A DNA stretch of 56,891 nucleotides from Marinospirillum celere (GCF_900112235.1 NZ_FOLH01000009.1:1-56891); one strand, 5' to 3'; positions 21,589 through 31,114 are shown, numbered from the stretch's first letter. Numbers and translations: made by a program. The notes: a model not told the origin generated them from the sequence alone.

Positions 21589-22979
21589 TCACTCGCCTCG
21601 GGGCTAATCACCCCCTGCTCTTCCCAGGCGGTTAATTTACGATCCAGGGTTTTACGGGCAATCCCCAACTGCCGGGCTGCTGCCGATTTATTGTTTTCAC
21701 TAGCTGCCAGCACTTGCAGGATGTGCTTTCTTTCCACTTCTTCCAATGGCCAGCAACTGGGATAACCACCGCCACTTCCGGTTGAAGCTTGTTGATCTTG
21801 GGTACGTAAATCCTCAAGCGGCAAACGACCCAGAAGGATGCAGCGTTCAATAAAGTTTTTCAGCTCGCGAATATTGCCTGTCCAGGGATGTTTTTCCATG
21901 GCCTGAAGGTCATCATGGCTAAAAGGAATAGGCTCCAACCCCAACTCCTGGGACAGCTTGCGAGAAAAGTAATGGGCCAACTGGGGAATATCTTCACTGC
22001 GCTCACGCAAGGGTGGCAAGGTCAGGGTGAGGACATTTAATCGAAAATACAGGTCTTCACGAAAGCGGCCGGCTTTGACTTCCTCATCCAGCTTGCGGTT
22101 GGTTGCAGCCAGGATGCGCACATCCACTTTCACTTCCTGTTCGCTTCCCACCGGGCGCACTGCTTTTTCTTCCAAAGCTCTTAACAGCTTGGCCTGCATA
22201 CCCAAGGGCAGCTCACCGATTTCATCAAGAAACAAAGTACCGCCACTGGCATAGCTGAACAGCCCATCCCGAGCCCGGTTGGCTCCAGTAAAAGCGCCCT
22301 TGGTGTGCCCAAAAAGCTCTGCTTCCAAAAGATCAGGGGCTATAGCGCCGCAGTTAACAGGCACATAAGGGCCTTCCCGGCCTGATTTTTGATGCAAGGC
22401 TCTGGCGACCAGGTCTTTACCTGTTCCTGACTCGCCCTCAATCAGAACAGCCGAGGGTGTTGGCGCGACCCTTTGCAGGACGTTTTCCAAACGCTGCATA
22501 GAGGCACTGGTTCCCACCATGGCATTGTCAGCTTCCAAAAACTGACGCACTTCCCGCTTCAGCAAAAAGTTTTCACGGCTCAAGCGCCGCCTTTTCAGCA
22601 CCCGCATCACTGCATTCATCATCTGCTCAAGGCGAAAGGGCTTGAGGATAAAGTCTGCAGCGCCCACTCTCAGAGCCTGGATGGCCGTATCCAGCTCTGC
22701 ATAAGCAGTCATAAAAATCACATCGGAATGGCGATTAGGGTCTTTCAGCGCCTCATGCCATTCAATGCCTGAACGCCCCGGCAATTTGACATCCAGAATC
22801 ATCAGATCAAAGTGGCAACGCTGACGAAGAGCTTCGGCATGATCTATACTGCCTGCGGTTTCAACCAGTCCAAAATGCTTGCCCAATGCCTTTTCCAAAA
22901 ACTGGCGCATCCCTGGCTCATCATCCACTACCAAAACGGAAGCAGAACGACACAGGTGCAAGTCGGGCATAGCTGTCAT
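21585..22979 (-). CDS. NtrC-type sigma-54-dependent response regulator
   Basis: The order is receiver, AAA+ activator domain, Fis-type DNA-binding helix-turn-helix. The receiver has the VVDDEPGMR acidic pocket and the phospho-acceptor Asp in [10 protein letters not shown]. The AAA+ domain has Walker A GESGTGKD and the sigma-54 contact loop GAFTGA. The C-terminus [21 protein letters not shown]-type helix binds DNA. The ATG at 22979 is chosen because AGAGAGG lies 10 bases upstream; the longer open frame has no ribosome site. Divergent from tupA, whose promoter is of the sigma-54 type, so it is a likely activator of tup. Confidence 0.92.
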   Translation of the reverse strand: MTAMPDLHLCRSASVLVVDDEPGMRQFLEKALGKHFGLVETAGSIDHAEALRQRCHFDLMILDVKLPGRSGIEWHEALKDPNRHSDVIFMTAYAELDTAIQALRVGAADFILKPFRLEQMMNAVMRVLKRRRLSRENFLLKREVRQFLEADNAMVGTSASMQRLENVLQRVAPTPSAVLIEGESGTGKDLVARALHQKSGREGPYVPVNCGAIAPDLLEAELFGHTKGAFTGANRARDGLFSYASGGTLFLDEIGELPLGMQAKLLRALEEKAVRPVGSEQEVKVDVRILAATNRKLDEEVKAGRFREDLYFRLNVLTLTLPPLRERSEDIPQLAHYFSRKLSQELGLEPIPFSHDDLQAMEKHPWTGNIRELKNFIERCILLGRLPLEDLRTQDQQASTGSGGGYPSCWPLEEVERKHILQVLAASENNKSAAARQLGIARKTLDRKLTAWEEQGVISPEASE

Positions 22980-22995
22980 ATATAAATGACCTCTC

Positions 22996-23131
22996 TTGTG
23001 GACAAAAGGTACTTTATCGGACACTAAGTGTAGCATTTTGACGCAACCTACAAACACTTTTTGTCTATACCCAGGGTTTATAGCGTCCATCAAAAAGGGC
23101 TCTGCCCCTTTCATAGCAAGTGTTTGGACAC
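22996..23131. promoter_or_regulatory. Candidate activator sites between the response regulator and tupA
   Basis: Three short palindromes lie upstream of the sigma-54 promoter: TTGTGGACAA (22996-23005), ACACTAAGTGT (23021-23031) and GTGTTTGGACAC (23120-23131). They share GTG/CAC half-sites. Position and symmetry fit upstream activator sites for the NtrC-type regulator. That assignment is inference. Confidence 0.4.
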
Positions 23132-23146
23132 CCTCAAGCAAAAAGC

Positions 23147-23162
23147 TGGCATTCTACCTGCA
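23147..23162 (+). promoter_or_regulatory. Sigma-54 promoter of tupABC
   Basis: TGGCATTCTACCTGCA has the invariant GG (23148-23149) and GC (23160-23161) exactly 10 bases apart and matches most of the -24/-12 consensus. It lies 46 bases before the tupA start, next to a divergent NtrC-type activator gene. Confidence 0.75.
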
Positions 23163-23207
23163 TGAATTCAGTAACTTGCGAACACCCGCTACTGGAGATC
23201 TATTCAA

Positions 23208-24014
23208 GTGGTTTACCCAATCAAGTCCCTTCTTCTCGCTCTTGGCCTGGCTTTTGTTTCCAATTCCATCTTGGCAGCAGACCCTGTACGTGTGGCAACG
23301 ACGACGAGCACTTATAATTCAGGGCTGCTGGATTACCTGCTGCCCGAGTTTGAAAAGGAAACCGGCCTAAGAGTTCAAGTGCTTTCCGTAGGTACAGGGC
23401 AAGCTTTGCGCCTTGGACAGGATGGTGATGTTGATCTGGTGATCACCCATGCCCCTGAAGCTGAAGAAGCGTTTGTCGAATTAGGCCATGGAGTTGACCC
23501 CAGAGGTTTGATGTACAACGACTATATCTTGGTTGGCCCCCGCCCTGATCGCCTTAACCTTTACGAAGCCGAAGGTATTCTGGATGCTTTGGAAAAAATT
23601 CATCGAAGAAATGCCCCCTTTATTTCCCGTGGTGATGATTCAGGAACCTATAATAAGGAAAAGGAACTTTGGGAACGCAGTGGCCTAAAACCCAACTTTT
23701 CACGCTATCAAGCTGTCGGCCAGGGTATGGGGCGTGTGCTTATCATGAGCAATGAACTGCAAGCCTACACGCTGGCTGATCGGGGCACCTGGTTGGCCAT
23801 GCAAAGCAGGCTGAAGATGCAGATTGTTTATGAAGGCGGCATCGATCTCGCTAACCCTTATCAGGTTATTCTGGTGAACCCGGCCCGTCATACAAGCCTT
23901 AACCATCAGGAAGCCAAAAAACTCAGGGACTGGCTGGTGTCCCCCCGAGGCCAGAGTTTGATTAACAATTTCACTATTGAAGGTGAGCAGCTCTTCTTTG
24001 GAGATGCCGAATAG
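23208..24014 (+). CDS. tupA: Tungstate ABC transporter substrate-binding protein TupA
   Basis: This is a periplasmic binding protein of 268 aa that captures tungstate with high affinity. A signal peptide of about 23 residues ends at ILA. The mature N-terminus carries the TupA-type VATTTSTYNSGLL, whose Thr/Ser residues bind the oxyanion. GTGQALRLGQDGDVD and RGDDSGTY are further family segments. The start is a GTG with GGAG 10 bases upstream. It heads tupABC and is probably transcribed from a sigma-54 promoter. Some family members also bind molybdate, so strict tungstate specificity is not proven. Confidence 0.88.
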   Translation: MVYPIKSLLLALGLAFVSNSILAADPVRVATTTSTYNSGLLDYLLPEFEKETGLRVQVLSVGTGQALRLGQDGDVDLVITHAPEAEEAFVELGHGVDPRGLMYNDYILVGPRPDRLNLYEAEGILDALEKIHRRNAPFISRGDDSGTYNKEKELWERSGLKPNFSRYQAVGQGMGRVLIMSNELQAYTLADRGTWLAMQSRLKMQIVYEGGIDLANPYQVILVNPARHTSLNHQEAKKLRDWLVSPRGQSLINNFTIEGEQLFFGDAE

Positions 24015-24016
24015 CC

Positions 24017-24724
24017 ATGGATTCAATTGGCACAGCGACACTCCAGGCATTACAACTACTGACTTCAGGCGACCGTGAACTCTGGAGTATTATCTGGCTG
24101 TCGTTTCGGGTTTCCATGACTGCTTTGCTGCTTGCTCTTCCCCTGGCCCTGTTTGCAGGCTTTGCCTTGGCTTTCTGGCGTTTTCCGGGCCACTGGCTGC
24201 TGGTTACCCTGAACAACACCCTACTGGCTGTGCCTACTGTTGTGATCGGTCTGGTCTTGTTTTTACTTTTATCCCGTTCCGGCCCCCTGGGTGATTTGCG
24301 CCTACTCTTCAGCCAACCAGCGATGATTATCGGTCAATGGCTGATGTGTTTGCCCATCTTAATTGCCATGAGCCATACCGCTTACCAGGCCATTTCACGC
24401 CATGCCTGGGAAACCACACGCAGCCTGGGGCTGTCTCGGCTGCGTAGCCTTTGGCTGATCACTCTGGAGGTTCGCTTTTCCTTGTTGGCCGCAGTTATTC
24501 TGGCTTTTGGACGCATCATTGCCGAAGTCGGCTGTGCCATGATGGTTGGCGGCAATATTGCGGGCCATACGCGAACCATCACCACCGCCATTGCCCTGGA
24601 AACCTCACGGGGAGCTTACGTTCAGGGTATCGCTCTGGGCATCGTACTCTTGGTTCTGGCCCTGGTGCTGAATCTGCTGGTGGGTTATTTTCGCGGCAAT
24701 GCTGTTCAGGGGAGTGCTCACTAA
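24017..24724 (+). CDS. tupB: Tungstate ABC transporter permease TupB
   Basis: This is an inner-membrane permease of 235 aa with about five transmembrane helices. The EAA-type cytoplasmic loop that docks on the ATPase is visible as WETTRSLGLSRLRSLW followed by a conserved glycine-rich AEVGCAMMVGGN. It starts two bases after tupA, and its stop overlaps the tupC start by one base. This family is close to WtpB/ModB permeases; the TupA partner sets the name. Confidence 0.88.
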   Translation: MDSIGTATLQALQLLTSGDRELWSIIWLSFRVSMTALLLALPLALFAGFALAFWRFPGHWLLVTLNNTLLAVPTVVIGLVLFLLLSRSGPLGDLRLLFSQPAMIIGQWLMCLPILIAMSHTAYQAISRHAWETTRSLGLSRLRSLWLITLEVRFSLLAAVILAFGRIIAEVGCAMMVGGNIAGHTRTITTAIALETSRGAYVQGIALGIVLLVLALVLNLLVGYFRGNAVQGSAH

Positions 24725-25368
24725 TGAAGGCCACCGTTCGCATGCAGCTTTTGGCTGAACAACTGGAACTCAAGTACCAGCGCCAGCCCATCTGGAAAAT
24801 CGATCAGCTGTTCTGGTCTCAAGGGCAGAGCATTTGGCTACAAGGTAAAAATGGTAGCGGCAAGACCAGTCTGCTCAAGGTGCTGGCAGGCTTACAAAAA
24901 CCCAGCCGGGGCCGGGTTCACCTTCAAACCACCCACACCAACCCACTGGAAGCCTGCTGTTACCTCCATCAGCATCCTTATATGTTTAACACCAGTGTTC
25001 GTAACAATTTAAAAATTGCCGCCCAAGGCCAAACAGCCGCAAAGCAAAATAAAGCAACCCGTATTACCGAGGCCCTGGCTTGGGCACAACTGGAATCCAA
25101 GGCTGACCAGGCCGCGCAAACCCTTTCCGGTGGTGAGCGCCAGCGTTTAGCTCTGGCTCGCGCCTGGCTGGTCCAACCTCGTTTCTGGTTGCTCGATGAG
25201 CCCACAGCCAGTCTGGATACCGAGGCCGTAGAAGAGTTAGCCTACTTAATCCAAGATTTGCAAAAACAAGGCTGTGGACTTTTAGTTACCAGCCATCAAG
25301 ATAACCCCGTCACAGCCCTTTGCAGTGAACACTGGTTGCTGAATAATGGCAGCCTGAAAACCAGCTAA
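24724..25368 (+). CDS. tupC: Tungstate ABC transporter ATPase TupC
   Basis: This is a 214-aa ABC ATPase with Walker A GKNGSGKTS, the signature LSGGERQRLALARA, and Walker B FWLLDEPTASLD followed by the H-loop His in TSHQD. It lacks the C-terminal TOBE domain found in ModC. The ATG at 24724 overlaps the tupB stop; a longer open frame upstream lies inside tupB in another frame and is not used. Confidence 0.88.
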   Translation: MKATVRMQLLAEQLELKYQRQPIWKIDQLFWSQGQSIWLQGKNGSGKTSLLKVLAGLQKPSRGRVHLQTTHTNPLEACCYLHQHPYMFNTSVRNNLKIAAQGQTAAKQNKATRITEALAWAQLESKADQAAQTLSGGERQRLALARAWLVQPRFWLLDEPTASLDTEAVEELAYLIQDLQKQGCGLLVTSHQDNPVTALCSEHWLLNNGSLKTS

Positions 25369-25382
25369 TAGGAAAACTGCTC

Positions 25383-25955
25383 GTGAATCAAAGCACCCTA
25401 CCCATCAGTGGCATTATTCTGGCTGGAGGCGAAGGCCGCCGTATGGGGGGCCAGGATAAAGGCTGGGTTGAATACCAGGGCCGCCCTTTAATTGAATGCG
25501 TACTGGAACGGCTTGCTCCCCAAGTCAGCGAGCTTTTGATCAATGCCAACCGCAATCAAGAAGCTTATCAGGCCCTGGGTTATCCAGTTGTCAGTGATCT
25601 TGAATCCGGCTTCCAGGGCCCCTTAATGGGCATACTGACCGGGCTGCAAACAGCTTCCCAACCCTGGGTGCTTTTTGCTCCCTGTGATGGCCCCTTTTTA
25701 TCTGCTGACCTCGCCCAAAAGCTTTACCTGGCCGCAGAAGCAAGCGGCAAACCCATTGCCGTAGCCAGCGATGGCCAACGCTTGCAACCGGTTGTTGTGT
25801 TAATCAAAAAAGAGCTTTTAACGGCTCTTAAAACGGCTATGCAGAAAGGCGAGCGCAAACCTGATCGCTGGTATGCCAGCCAGGGGATGGTTGAAGTTGA
25901 ATTTGCAGCAACCAGTTTGAGGAACTTCAACCGCCCCGAAGAAATCAAGGATTAA
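25383..25955 (+). CDS. mobA: Molybdenum cofactor guanylyltransferase MobA
   Basis: MobA attaches GMP to Mo-molybdopterin, giving the bis-MGD cofactor used by DMSO-reductase-family enzymes. The nucleotide-binding loop LAGGEGRRMGGQDKG is at the N-terminus. A metal-binding Asp in APCDGPFL follows near residue 100. The GTG start has AGGAAA upstream. The gene follows tupC directly and ends in an intrinsic terminator. Its presence matters for the ArxA-type enzyme encoded further right, which needs bis-MGD. Confidence 0.93.
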   Translation: MNQSTLPISGIILAGGEGRRMGGQDKGWVEYQGRPLIECVLERLAPQVSELLINANRNQEAYQALGYPVVSDLESGFQGPLMGILTGLQTASQPWVLFAPCDGPFLSADLAQKLYLAAEASGKPIAVASDGQRLQPVVVLIKKELLTALKTAMQKGERKPDRWYASQGMVEVEFAATSLRNFNRPEEIKD

Positions 25956-26020
25956 TGGGCATGAAGCTAATCCTGATCAATATACGCGCATGCGAATTTA
26001 TGGCATATTGAATGTTTTAG

Positions 26021-26041
26021 CCTCCAGGATGGAGGTTTTTC
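26021..26041 (+). terminator. Intrinsic terminator after mobA
   Basis: CCTCC-AGGAT-GGAGG followed by TTTTT is a short but canonical terminator. It ends the tupABC-mobA unit, so mobB probably starts a new transcript. A TATAAT box at 26091-26096 lies in the gap, but no -35 element fits it well. Confidence 0.8.
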
Positions 26042-26121
26042 AGTTATTTGTTAGTTAATTCCTTGGCATCAGGGAACGCGCCTTGCTCATTATAATACTA
26101 ATGAAAGGAGCAAGAGAGATT

Positions 26122-26673
26122 ATGATCCAGTTTCCCCTGCCCGTTCTCGGCTTTGCAGCCTGGAGTGGCACTGGAAAAACCACCCTGCTGAAAGCCCTGC
26201 TGCCGCGCTTGCGCCAGCGGGGGCTTCGCATTGGTTGTATCAAACATGCCCACCATGACTTTGATGTCGACACCCCCGGCAAGGATAGCTATGAACTGCG
26301 CCATGCGGGTGCTGAACAAATGCTAATCGCGTCACATAAGCGCTGGGCCCTAATGGTGGAAGATGTCCGCGATGAACCCCCCGAACTCGCTGAACTCCTG
26401 CAGCAACTGGACACCACTAAGCTGGACCTTATTTTAATTGAAGGTTTTAAAGCCGAAGCCTTTCCCAAACTGGAACTCAATCGTCCCAGTGTCGGCAAGC
26501 CCTGGCGCTTTCGTGACGACCCTCATATCTTTGCTGTCGCCACTGACGAACCTAAAGCCTTACCTGCTGACTGCCAACTACCCTGTCTGAATCTGAACGA
26601 CCTGGATGCCCTGGAAGACTTTGTCTGGCACTTCTGTCAACAGCATTCGGTAAGTCGCAAGGAGTTCGCATGA
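26122..26673 (+). CDS. mobB: Molybdopterin-guanine dinucleotide biosynthesis protein MobB
   Basis: This is a GTP-binding protein of 183 aa that assists MobA. The P-loop is AAWSGTGKTTLLKAL at about residues 10-25. Conserved HAHHDFDVDTPGKDS and LILIEGFK segments follow. The ATG at 26122 is preferred, with a purine-rich ribosome site upstream; an ATG at 26101 has none. The stop overlaps the moeA start by four bases. Confidence 0.9.
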   Translation: MIQFPLPVLGFAAWSGTGKTTLLKALLPRLRQRGLRIGCIKHAHHDFDVDTPGKDSYELRHAGAEQMLIASHKRWALMVEDVRDEPPELAELLQQLDTTKLDLILIEGFKAEAFPKLELNRPSVGKPWRFRDDPHIFAVATDEPKALPADCQLPCLNLNDLDALEDFVWHFCQQHSVSRKEFA

Positions 26674-27959
26674 GTCTTTCCTGTTTTGACTTTGCTGAAG
26701 GCAAGGCCCAATTAACACTAGAGGAAGCCCAGCAGGCTCTTCTGGAAACGGCCACTGAAATCACGCCAGCCCAAGAACGCCCTCTGCAAGAAAGCCTTGG
26801 ACTCCACCTTGCAGAGGCGATCCGGGCACCCCTTCCAGTGCCTCAAAACACCAATTCAGCAATGGATGGCTATGCCCTCAGGGGCAGCGAACTCGGCCAG
26901 CATTCTGCTTGGAAACTAGCTGGCGAATGCTTGGCCGGGCAAGGCTATGACCAACCGCTACAAGCAGGCGAATGCGTCTATATCACTACTGGTGCTCCGC
27001 TACCGGAGGGTGCAGACACAGTAATCATGCTCGAACAAGCCCAGTTGAAAGGTGACCAGGTCAGCTTTCAGCTAGGCGACAAACCCTTGCAAACCGGCAG
27101 CAATGTCCGTCTGGCTGGTGAAGATATTCAACAGGACCAACCTGTAATGGCCGCAGGTCAACTGCTGGGCAGCGTCCAACTCGGCTTATTGGCTTCCTTG
27201 GGCCTGTCACGCATCCAGGTCCACCAACCCCTCAAGGTAGCTATTTTTTCCACCGGTGATGAAGTAACCGCTCCTGGACTTCCTCTGCACAAAGCAGGCA
27301 TCTATGACGCCAACCGCTTCAGCCTCTTGGGACTTTTAAAGGGACTTGGCTGTCAAATTACTGACTTGGGCATCCTTCCCGATGATTTGAATGCAATCAC
27401 CCAAGCCTTGCGTACAGCCGCCCAGGACCATCAGTTGGTACTAACTTCCGGCGGTGTTTCTGTGGGTGATGCCGATTTTGTCAAACAGGCTTTGCACCAG
27501 CTAGGAGAAACCCGTTTTTGGCGCCTGGCTCTACGTCCAGGCCGCCCTTTTGCATTCGGGCACTTGGGTCAAAACCGGCAGGGTCAAACCTGTCTCTTTG
27601 CTGGCTTACCAGGAAACCCGGTTGCTGTGATGGTGATCTTTATGCTGCTTGTACAGCCGCTGATTCGCAAGCTTCAAGGCGGACACCAGAACCTTGCCAA
27701 CACCTGGATCGCCCTGGCTGAAGAACCCATGAAAAGCCGTCGGGGACGCAGTGATTTTCATCGTGGCATCTATACTTTTAATAGCCAGGGACAACTCACA
27801 GTGACCAGCACCGGAGCCCAAGGTTCGGGAATACTCACCTCCATGCACCTGGCCAACTGCCTGATTCGAATCCGCGATGACCAAGCCGAAGTTGCAGTCG
27901 GCCAACCCGTTGCCATCTACCCTTTTCATCTGTGGCTACCTGAACAGAGATGCTTATGA
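26670..27959 (+). CDS. moeA: Molybdopterin molybdenumtransferase MoeA
   Basis: MoeA inserts molybdate into adenylylated molybdopterin. The N-terminal [10 protein letters not shown] signature, the middle TGDEV segment of the MogA-like domain, and [11 protein letters not shown] are all present in 429 aa. It sits in a tight mobB-moeA-moaC-moaE-moaA run with overlapping ends. No mog/moaB or moeB is found in the window, so the adenylylation steps must be encoded elsewhere. Confidence 0.94.
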   Translation: MSLSCFDFAEGKAQLTLEEAQQALLETATEITPAQERPLQESLGLHLAEAIRAPLPVPQNTNSAMDGYALRGSELGQHSAWKLAGECLAGQGYDQPLQAGECVYITTGAPLPEGADTVIMLEQAQLKGDQVSFQLGDKPLQTGSNVRLAGEDIQQDQPVMAAGQLLGSVQLGLLASLGLSRIQVHQPLKVAIFSTGDEVTAPGLPLHKAGIYDANRFSLLGLLKGLGCQITDLGILPDDLNAITQALRTAAQDHQLVLTSGGVSVGDADFVKQALHQLGETRFWRLALRPGRPFAFGHLGQNRQGQTCLFAGLPGNPVAVMVIFMLLVQPLIRKLQGGHQNLANTWIALAEEPMKSRRGRSDFHRGIYTFNSQGQLTVTSTGAQGSGILTSMHLANCLIRIRDDQAEVAVGQPVAIYPFHLWLPEQRCL

Positions 27960-28753
27960 ACACCCTGACACACCTAAACGCCAAGGGCGAAGCCCGCATG
28001 GTTGATGTATCTGAAAAGCAAACCACCCAGCGTACGGCTACAGCAACGGCCAGTGTGGAAATGCATGCAAGCACCCTGGACATGATTATCCAGGGCGGAC
28101 ACCCCAAGGGCGATGTTCTTGCGACTGCGCGCATTGCCGGCATCATGGCCGCCAAGCGGACTCCTGAACTCATTCCTCTATGCCATCCACTAATGCTCAG
28201 CAAAGTGGAAGTGGATCTTGAGGCCGATGCCCAGCTACCCGGCGTTCGTATTCGTGCGACCTGCAAACTGGCCGGTCAAACAGGTGTCGAAATGGAAGCC
28301 CTCACCGCTGCCTCGGTAGCTGCCCTGACGGTTTATGACATGTGTAAAGCAGTCGACAAACGCATGGTCATTAGTAACACCTATGTGGAAGAAAAAACGG
28401 GTGGGAAATCCGGTGACTGGAGCTTTGACAACTTGGCCACTGACCCCAGCCAGCAACCTCAGGCGAGCCAGTCTTCTCAACCAACAACCTCCGCAAATGC
28501 GCTTAACCTGCACTTTTTTGCCGAGCTGCGCGAGCAACTGGGTGTGGATAACTTGCAGGTCGCTCTTGATGCCTTGCCGAACCCAACTCTGCAAGAGTTG
28601 GTTAACTACCTGCAAAGCCAGGATTCCAAGTGGGACACCGCATTGAAAAGCCCCAATCTGCTGATGGCCGTCAACCAGCAAATGGCCAAGCCCACCCAAA
28701 AGCTAAAAGCGGGTGACGAAGTGGCCTTCTTTCCACCGGTTACCGGAGGTTAG
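27956..28753 (+). CDS. moaC: MoaC-MoaD fusion: cyclic pyranopterin monophosphate synthase fused to molybdopterin synthase sulfur carrier
   Basis: The first 158 residues are a complete MoaC, with GGHPKGDV (K51), [23 protein letters not shown]128 and K131. A Gln/Ser/Thr-rich linker spans residues 163-181. Residues 183-265 form a complete MoaD ubiquitin-like carrier that starts [13 protein letters not shown] and ends in the essential Gly-Gly. No in-frame ATG with a ribosome site lies before the MoaD part, so a single polypeptide is expected. An ATG at 27950 would add two residues. MoaC makes cyclic pyranopterin monophosphate, and MoaD carries the sulfur that MoaE adds to it. moaE follows directly. 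Confidence 0.9.
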   Translation: MNTLTHLNAKGEARMVDVSEKQTTQRTATATASVEMHASTLDMIIQGGHPKGDVLATARIAGIMAAKRTPELIPLCHPLMLSKVEVDLEADAQLPGVRIRATCKLAGQTGVEMEALTAASVAALTVYDMCKAVDKRMVISNTYVEEKTGGKSGDWSFDNLATDPSQQPQASQSSQPTTSANALNLHFFAELREQLGVDNLQVALDALPNPTLQELVNYLQSQDSKWDTALKSPNLLMAVNQQMAKPTQKLKAGDEVAFFPPVTGG

Positions 28754-28755
28754 TT

Positions 28756-29220
28756 ATGGATTCCTGCTTTATTCGTGTACAACAGGAAAGTTTTGATACC
28801 GGCAAAGAAGTGCAAGCCCTGGCAAGTCAGCGCACCGATATAGGTGCGGTAGTCAGCTTTACCGGCTATGTACGCGATTTTAATGAAAAGCCGGAAGTCA
28901 CTGCGCTAACCCTTGAACACTACCCAGGCATGACTGAGCAGGCCTTGGAACAAATTGTCCATGACGCCGAAGAGCGCTGGGCACTCAAGGGGACACGTAT
29001 TATCCATCGTATCGGACGTATGGAACCCGGTGATCCTATTGTCTTGGTGGTTACCGCTTCGGCGCATCGGCAGGATGCCTTTGATGCCTGCAACTTCATT
29101 ATGGATTTTCTGAAAACCCGAGCTCCTTTCTGGAAAAAAGAACACACCGCCAGTGGTGATTACTGGGTGAGTGCCCGTACCAGTGACACCCAGGCGGCAG
29201 AACGCTGGGAGAACAATTAA
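28756..29220 (+). CDS. moaE: Molybdopterin synthase catalytic subunit MoaE
   Basis: MoaE binds the MoaD C-terminal thiocarboxylate and converts cyclic pyranopterin monophosphate to molybdopterin. The conserved [10 protein letters not shown] and TRAPFWKKE, with the catalytic Lys, are present in 154 aa. It begins two bases after the moaC-moaD fusion gene. Its partner MoaD is here tethered to MoaC, so the usual MoaE2-MoaD2 heterotetramer would have to form around a fused protein. Confidence 0.94.
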   Translation: MDSCFIRVQQESFDTGKEVQALASQRTDIGAVVSFTGYVRDFNEKPEVTALTLEHYPGMTEQALEQIVHDAEERWALKGTRIIHRIGRMEPGDPIVLVVTASAHRQDAFDACNFIMDFLKTRAPFWKKEHTASGDYWVSARTSDTQAAERWENN

Positions 29221-29222
29221 AA

Positions 29223-30227
29223 ATGAACACGCCGGCAAAACTACCCCGTTTGGTCGATAACTTTGGTCGCCAGGTTACCTATGTGCGCATCTCCGTCACC
29301 GACCGCTGTGATTTTCGCTGTGTCTACTGCATGAGCGAAGAGATGACCTTTCTACCACGCAGTGAAATCCTTAGCCTGGAAGAACTGGGCCGGATCGCTC
29401 AAGCCTTCACTGAACTGGGGGTGGAAAAAATACGCCTCACCGGCGGTGAACCTCTGGTACGCCGTGACCTTCCTGAACTGGTTGACTTTATTGGTACCCT
29501 GGGGCTGAAAGATTTTGCCATGACCACCAACGGCAGCCAGCTACCCCGCTATGCCGAAGCCTTGAAAGCAGGCGGCCTTAAACGCCTGAATATCAGCCTG
29601 GACTCCCTGGACCCTGAAAAATTCCGCCGCATTACCCGCACCGGTGATCTACAGAAGGTTTTGGATGGCCTGGATGCCGCTATTGAAGCCGGTTTCGAAG
29701 GCATCAAGCTCAATGCCGTGATCATGCATGGTCGCAATGAAGATGAAGTCCTGGATCTGGTTGAACTGGCCCGCAACAAGGGCATAGACATCAGCTTTAT
29801 CGAAGAAATGCCTTTGGGCGACGTCTCTGACCATCAGCGCGGCGAAACCTATTGCTCCAGTGATGAAGTCCGTGAAATCATTGAAACCCGCTATCCACTC
29901 ACCGCTTCCAACAGTGAAACGGCTGGGCCTTCACGCTACTTCAACATGGCCGACAGCAAAAGCCGTATTGGTTTTATTTCACCCCACTCCCACAACTTCT
30001 GTGGTGACTGTAACCGGGTCCGCGTCACCGTTGAAGGGCGGCTACTCCTCTGCCTGGGTAATGACCATTCCATGGATCTGCGCCCTTTTTTACGTGAACA
30101 TCCAGATACTAACGAGCCTCTGAAAGCAGCTATCATTGAAGCCATGGGTCTTAAACCCGAACAACACCATTTCACCAATGATGGCGATGTACAAATCGTA
30201 CGCTTCATGAATATGACTGGAGGCTAA
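29223..30227 (+). CDS. moaA: GTP 3',8-cyclase MoaA
   Basis: This is the radical-SAM enzyme for the first step of molybdenum cofactor synthesis. The N-terminal cluster motif uses C29, C33 and C36. The C-terminal second cluster is [10 protein letters not shown] with a further Cys in LLCLGN. The protein ends in Gly-Gly, needed for activity in MoaA proteins. Length is 334 aa. It is the last gene of the cofactor run and is followed at once by a DUF2868 gene. Confidence 0.95.
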   Translation: MNTPAKLPRLVDNFGRQVTYVRISVTDRCDFRCVYCMSEEMTFLPRSEILSLEELGRIAQAFTELGVEKIRLTGGEPLVRRDLPELVDFIGTLGLKDFAMTTNGSQLPRYAEALKAGGLKRLNISLDSLDPEKFRRITRTGDLQKVLDGLDAAIEAGFEGIKLNAVIMHGRNEDEVLDLVELARNKGIDISFIEEMPLGDVSDHQRGETYCSSDEVREIIETRYPLTASNSETAGPSRYFNMADSKSRIGFISPHSHNFCGDCNRVRVTVEGRLLLCLGNDHSMDLRPFLREHPDTNEPLKAAIIEAMGLKPEQHHFTNDGDVQIVRFMNMTGG

Positions 30228-31007
30228 TTGCAGAGGTCATCCACTCGCTTGAAACTGCCCTGGTGGCTTTGGCTGCTTGCTTTTCTCGCGGGTAGCCTTC
30301 TGGGAGCTGCGGCTCTTAGCTATACACCTGAAGGACGCACCAACCTGCTCTGGGTCTGGTTGCTTTGGGCGGGCCTGCCTTTTCTGGGTAGCCTGCTGGC
30401 TTTGCTGGCCCTGGTGCGTCCACCAGTCCGCCCTTGGGTGACTCGTTTTCAATCCTCACTTTCAGCCTACTGGCAGCCTCAGCCTCACCAGCTCTGGTGG
30501 CTACTCGGCCAGATCAATGCTCTTTGGGTGGTCTTTGCTCTGGGGCTACTGGGCGTCTTTTTACTCCTCCTGCTGTTTTCAGATTTGGCCTTTGGTTGGA
30601 GTTCCACCCTGTTAACGGATGGCAAACAGCTCACCCAATGGCTGACTGCCCTAAGTCTCCCCTGGCAAGCCTTCTGGCCTCAGGCCGTACCTGATCTGTA
30701 TTTGATTGAACAAACCCGTTTTGCACGTATTGAATCCAGTGACACGGCTTTTGCTCTGGCCAGTCGCTGGTGGCCTTTTTTACTGGCCAGCCTGCTTTTT
30801 TACAACCTGTTGCCCCGCCTGGTGCTAACCAGCCTTTGCCACTGGCGAGCCAGACGTTTACAAGCCGGAAAGTTACAGATCCAAAGCAGTCAGACAGCCA
30901 GTGACAACCCCAATTCCACAGCTCCCCTTAATCAGGGCAAGGCTGCTGACTGGCCCTGCTTTATCCCTGCCCAATATGCTGGTGATTCGCACGATTCTGG
31001 GCACTGA
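30228..31007 (+). CDS. DUF2868 membrane protein, truncated and with a chimeric C-terminus
   Basis: This protein is rich in Trp and Leu, has about four transmembrane segments, and carries the DUF2868-like LAFGWSST and ARWWPFL-type motifs. It starts with TTG behind GGAGG. At 259 aa it is much shorter than the roughly 450-aa members I know. The usual neighbour, a DUF3482 GTPase, is missing. The last 20 or so codons (from about 30943) are read from the 3' stub of a permease gene in another frame, so the natural C-terminus has been lost. Probably non-functional or altered. Confidence 0.6.
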   Translation: MQRSSTRLKLPWWLWLLAFLAGSLLGAAALSYTPEGRTNLLWVWLLWAGLPFLGSLLALLALVRPPVRPWVTRFQSSLSAYWQPQPHQLWWLLGQINALWVVFALGLLGVFLLLLLFSDLAFGWSSTLLTDGKQLTQWLTALSLPWQAFWPQAVPDLYLIEQTRFARIESSDTAFALASRWWPFLLASLLFYNLLPRLVLTSLCHWRARRLQAGKLQIQSSQTASDNPNSTAPLNQGKAADWPCFIPAQYAGDSHDSGH

Positions 31008-31083
31008 AAAAACCCTGGTTTACTGTGCTCTGGTAGTGGTTATGGCGAGCATCAGCGGTTTTATCTATGGTAACTGGTGGTAA
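30943..31083 (+). pseudogene. 3' remnant of a DUF318-type permease (ArsP/YraQ-like)
   Basis: In the frame beginning at 30943 the last 46 codons of a permease are preserved. The frame has GPALSLPNMLVIR, then LGTEKTLVY and a final transmembrane helix ending SGFIYGNWW, as in DUF318 permeases. All upstream parts of the gene are missing; the stub begins inside the DUF2868 frame. DUF318 includes ArsP organoarsenical exporters and is often followed by a small thioredoxin, as here. I read this as a deletion junction. Confidence 0.6.
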
Positions 31084-31114
31084 ACCCTTAACAATAAATG
31101 CAGGAGATGAAATT

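Noticed and set aside
26091-26096. TATAAT as the mobB promoter
   Set aside because: A good -10, but the nearest TTGGCA is 22 bases away and no other -35 fits; left as unproven.
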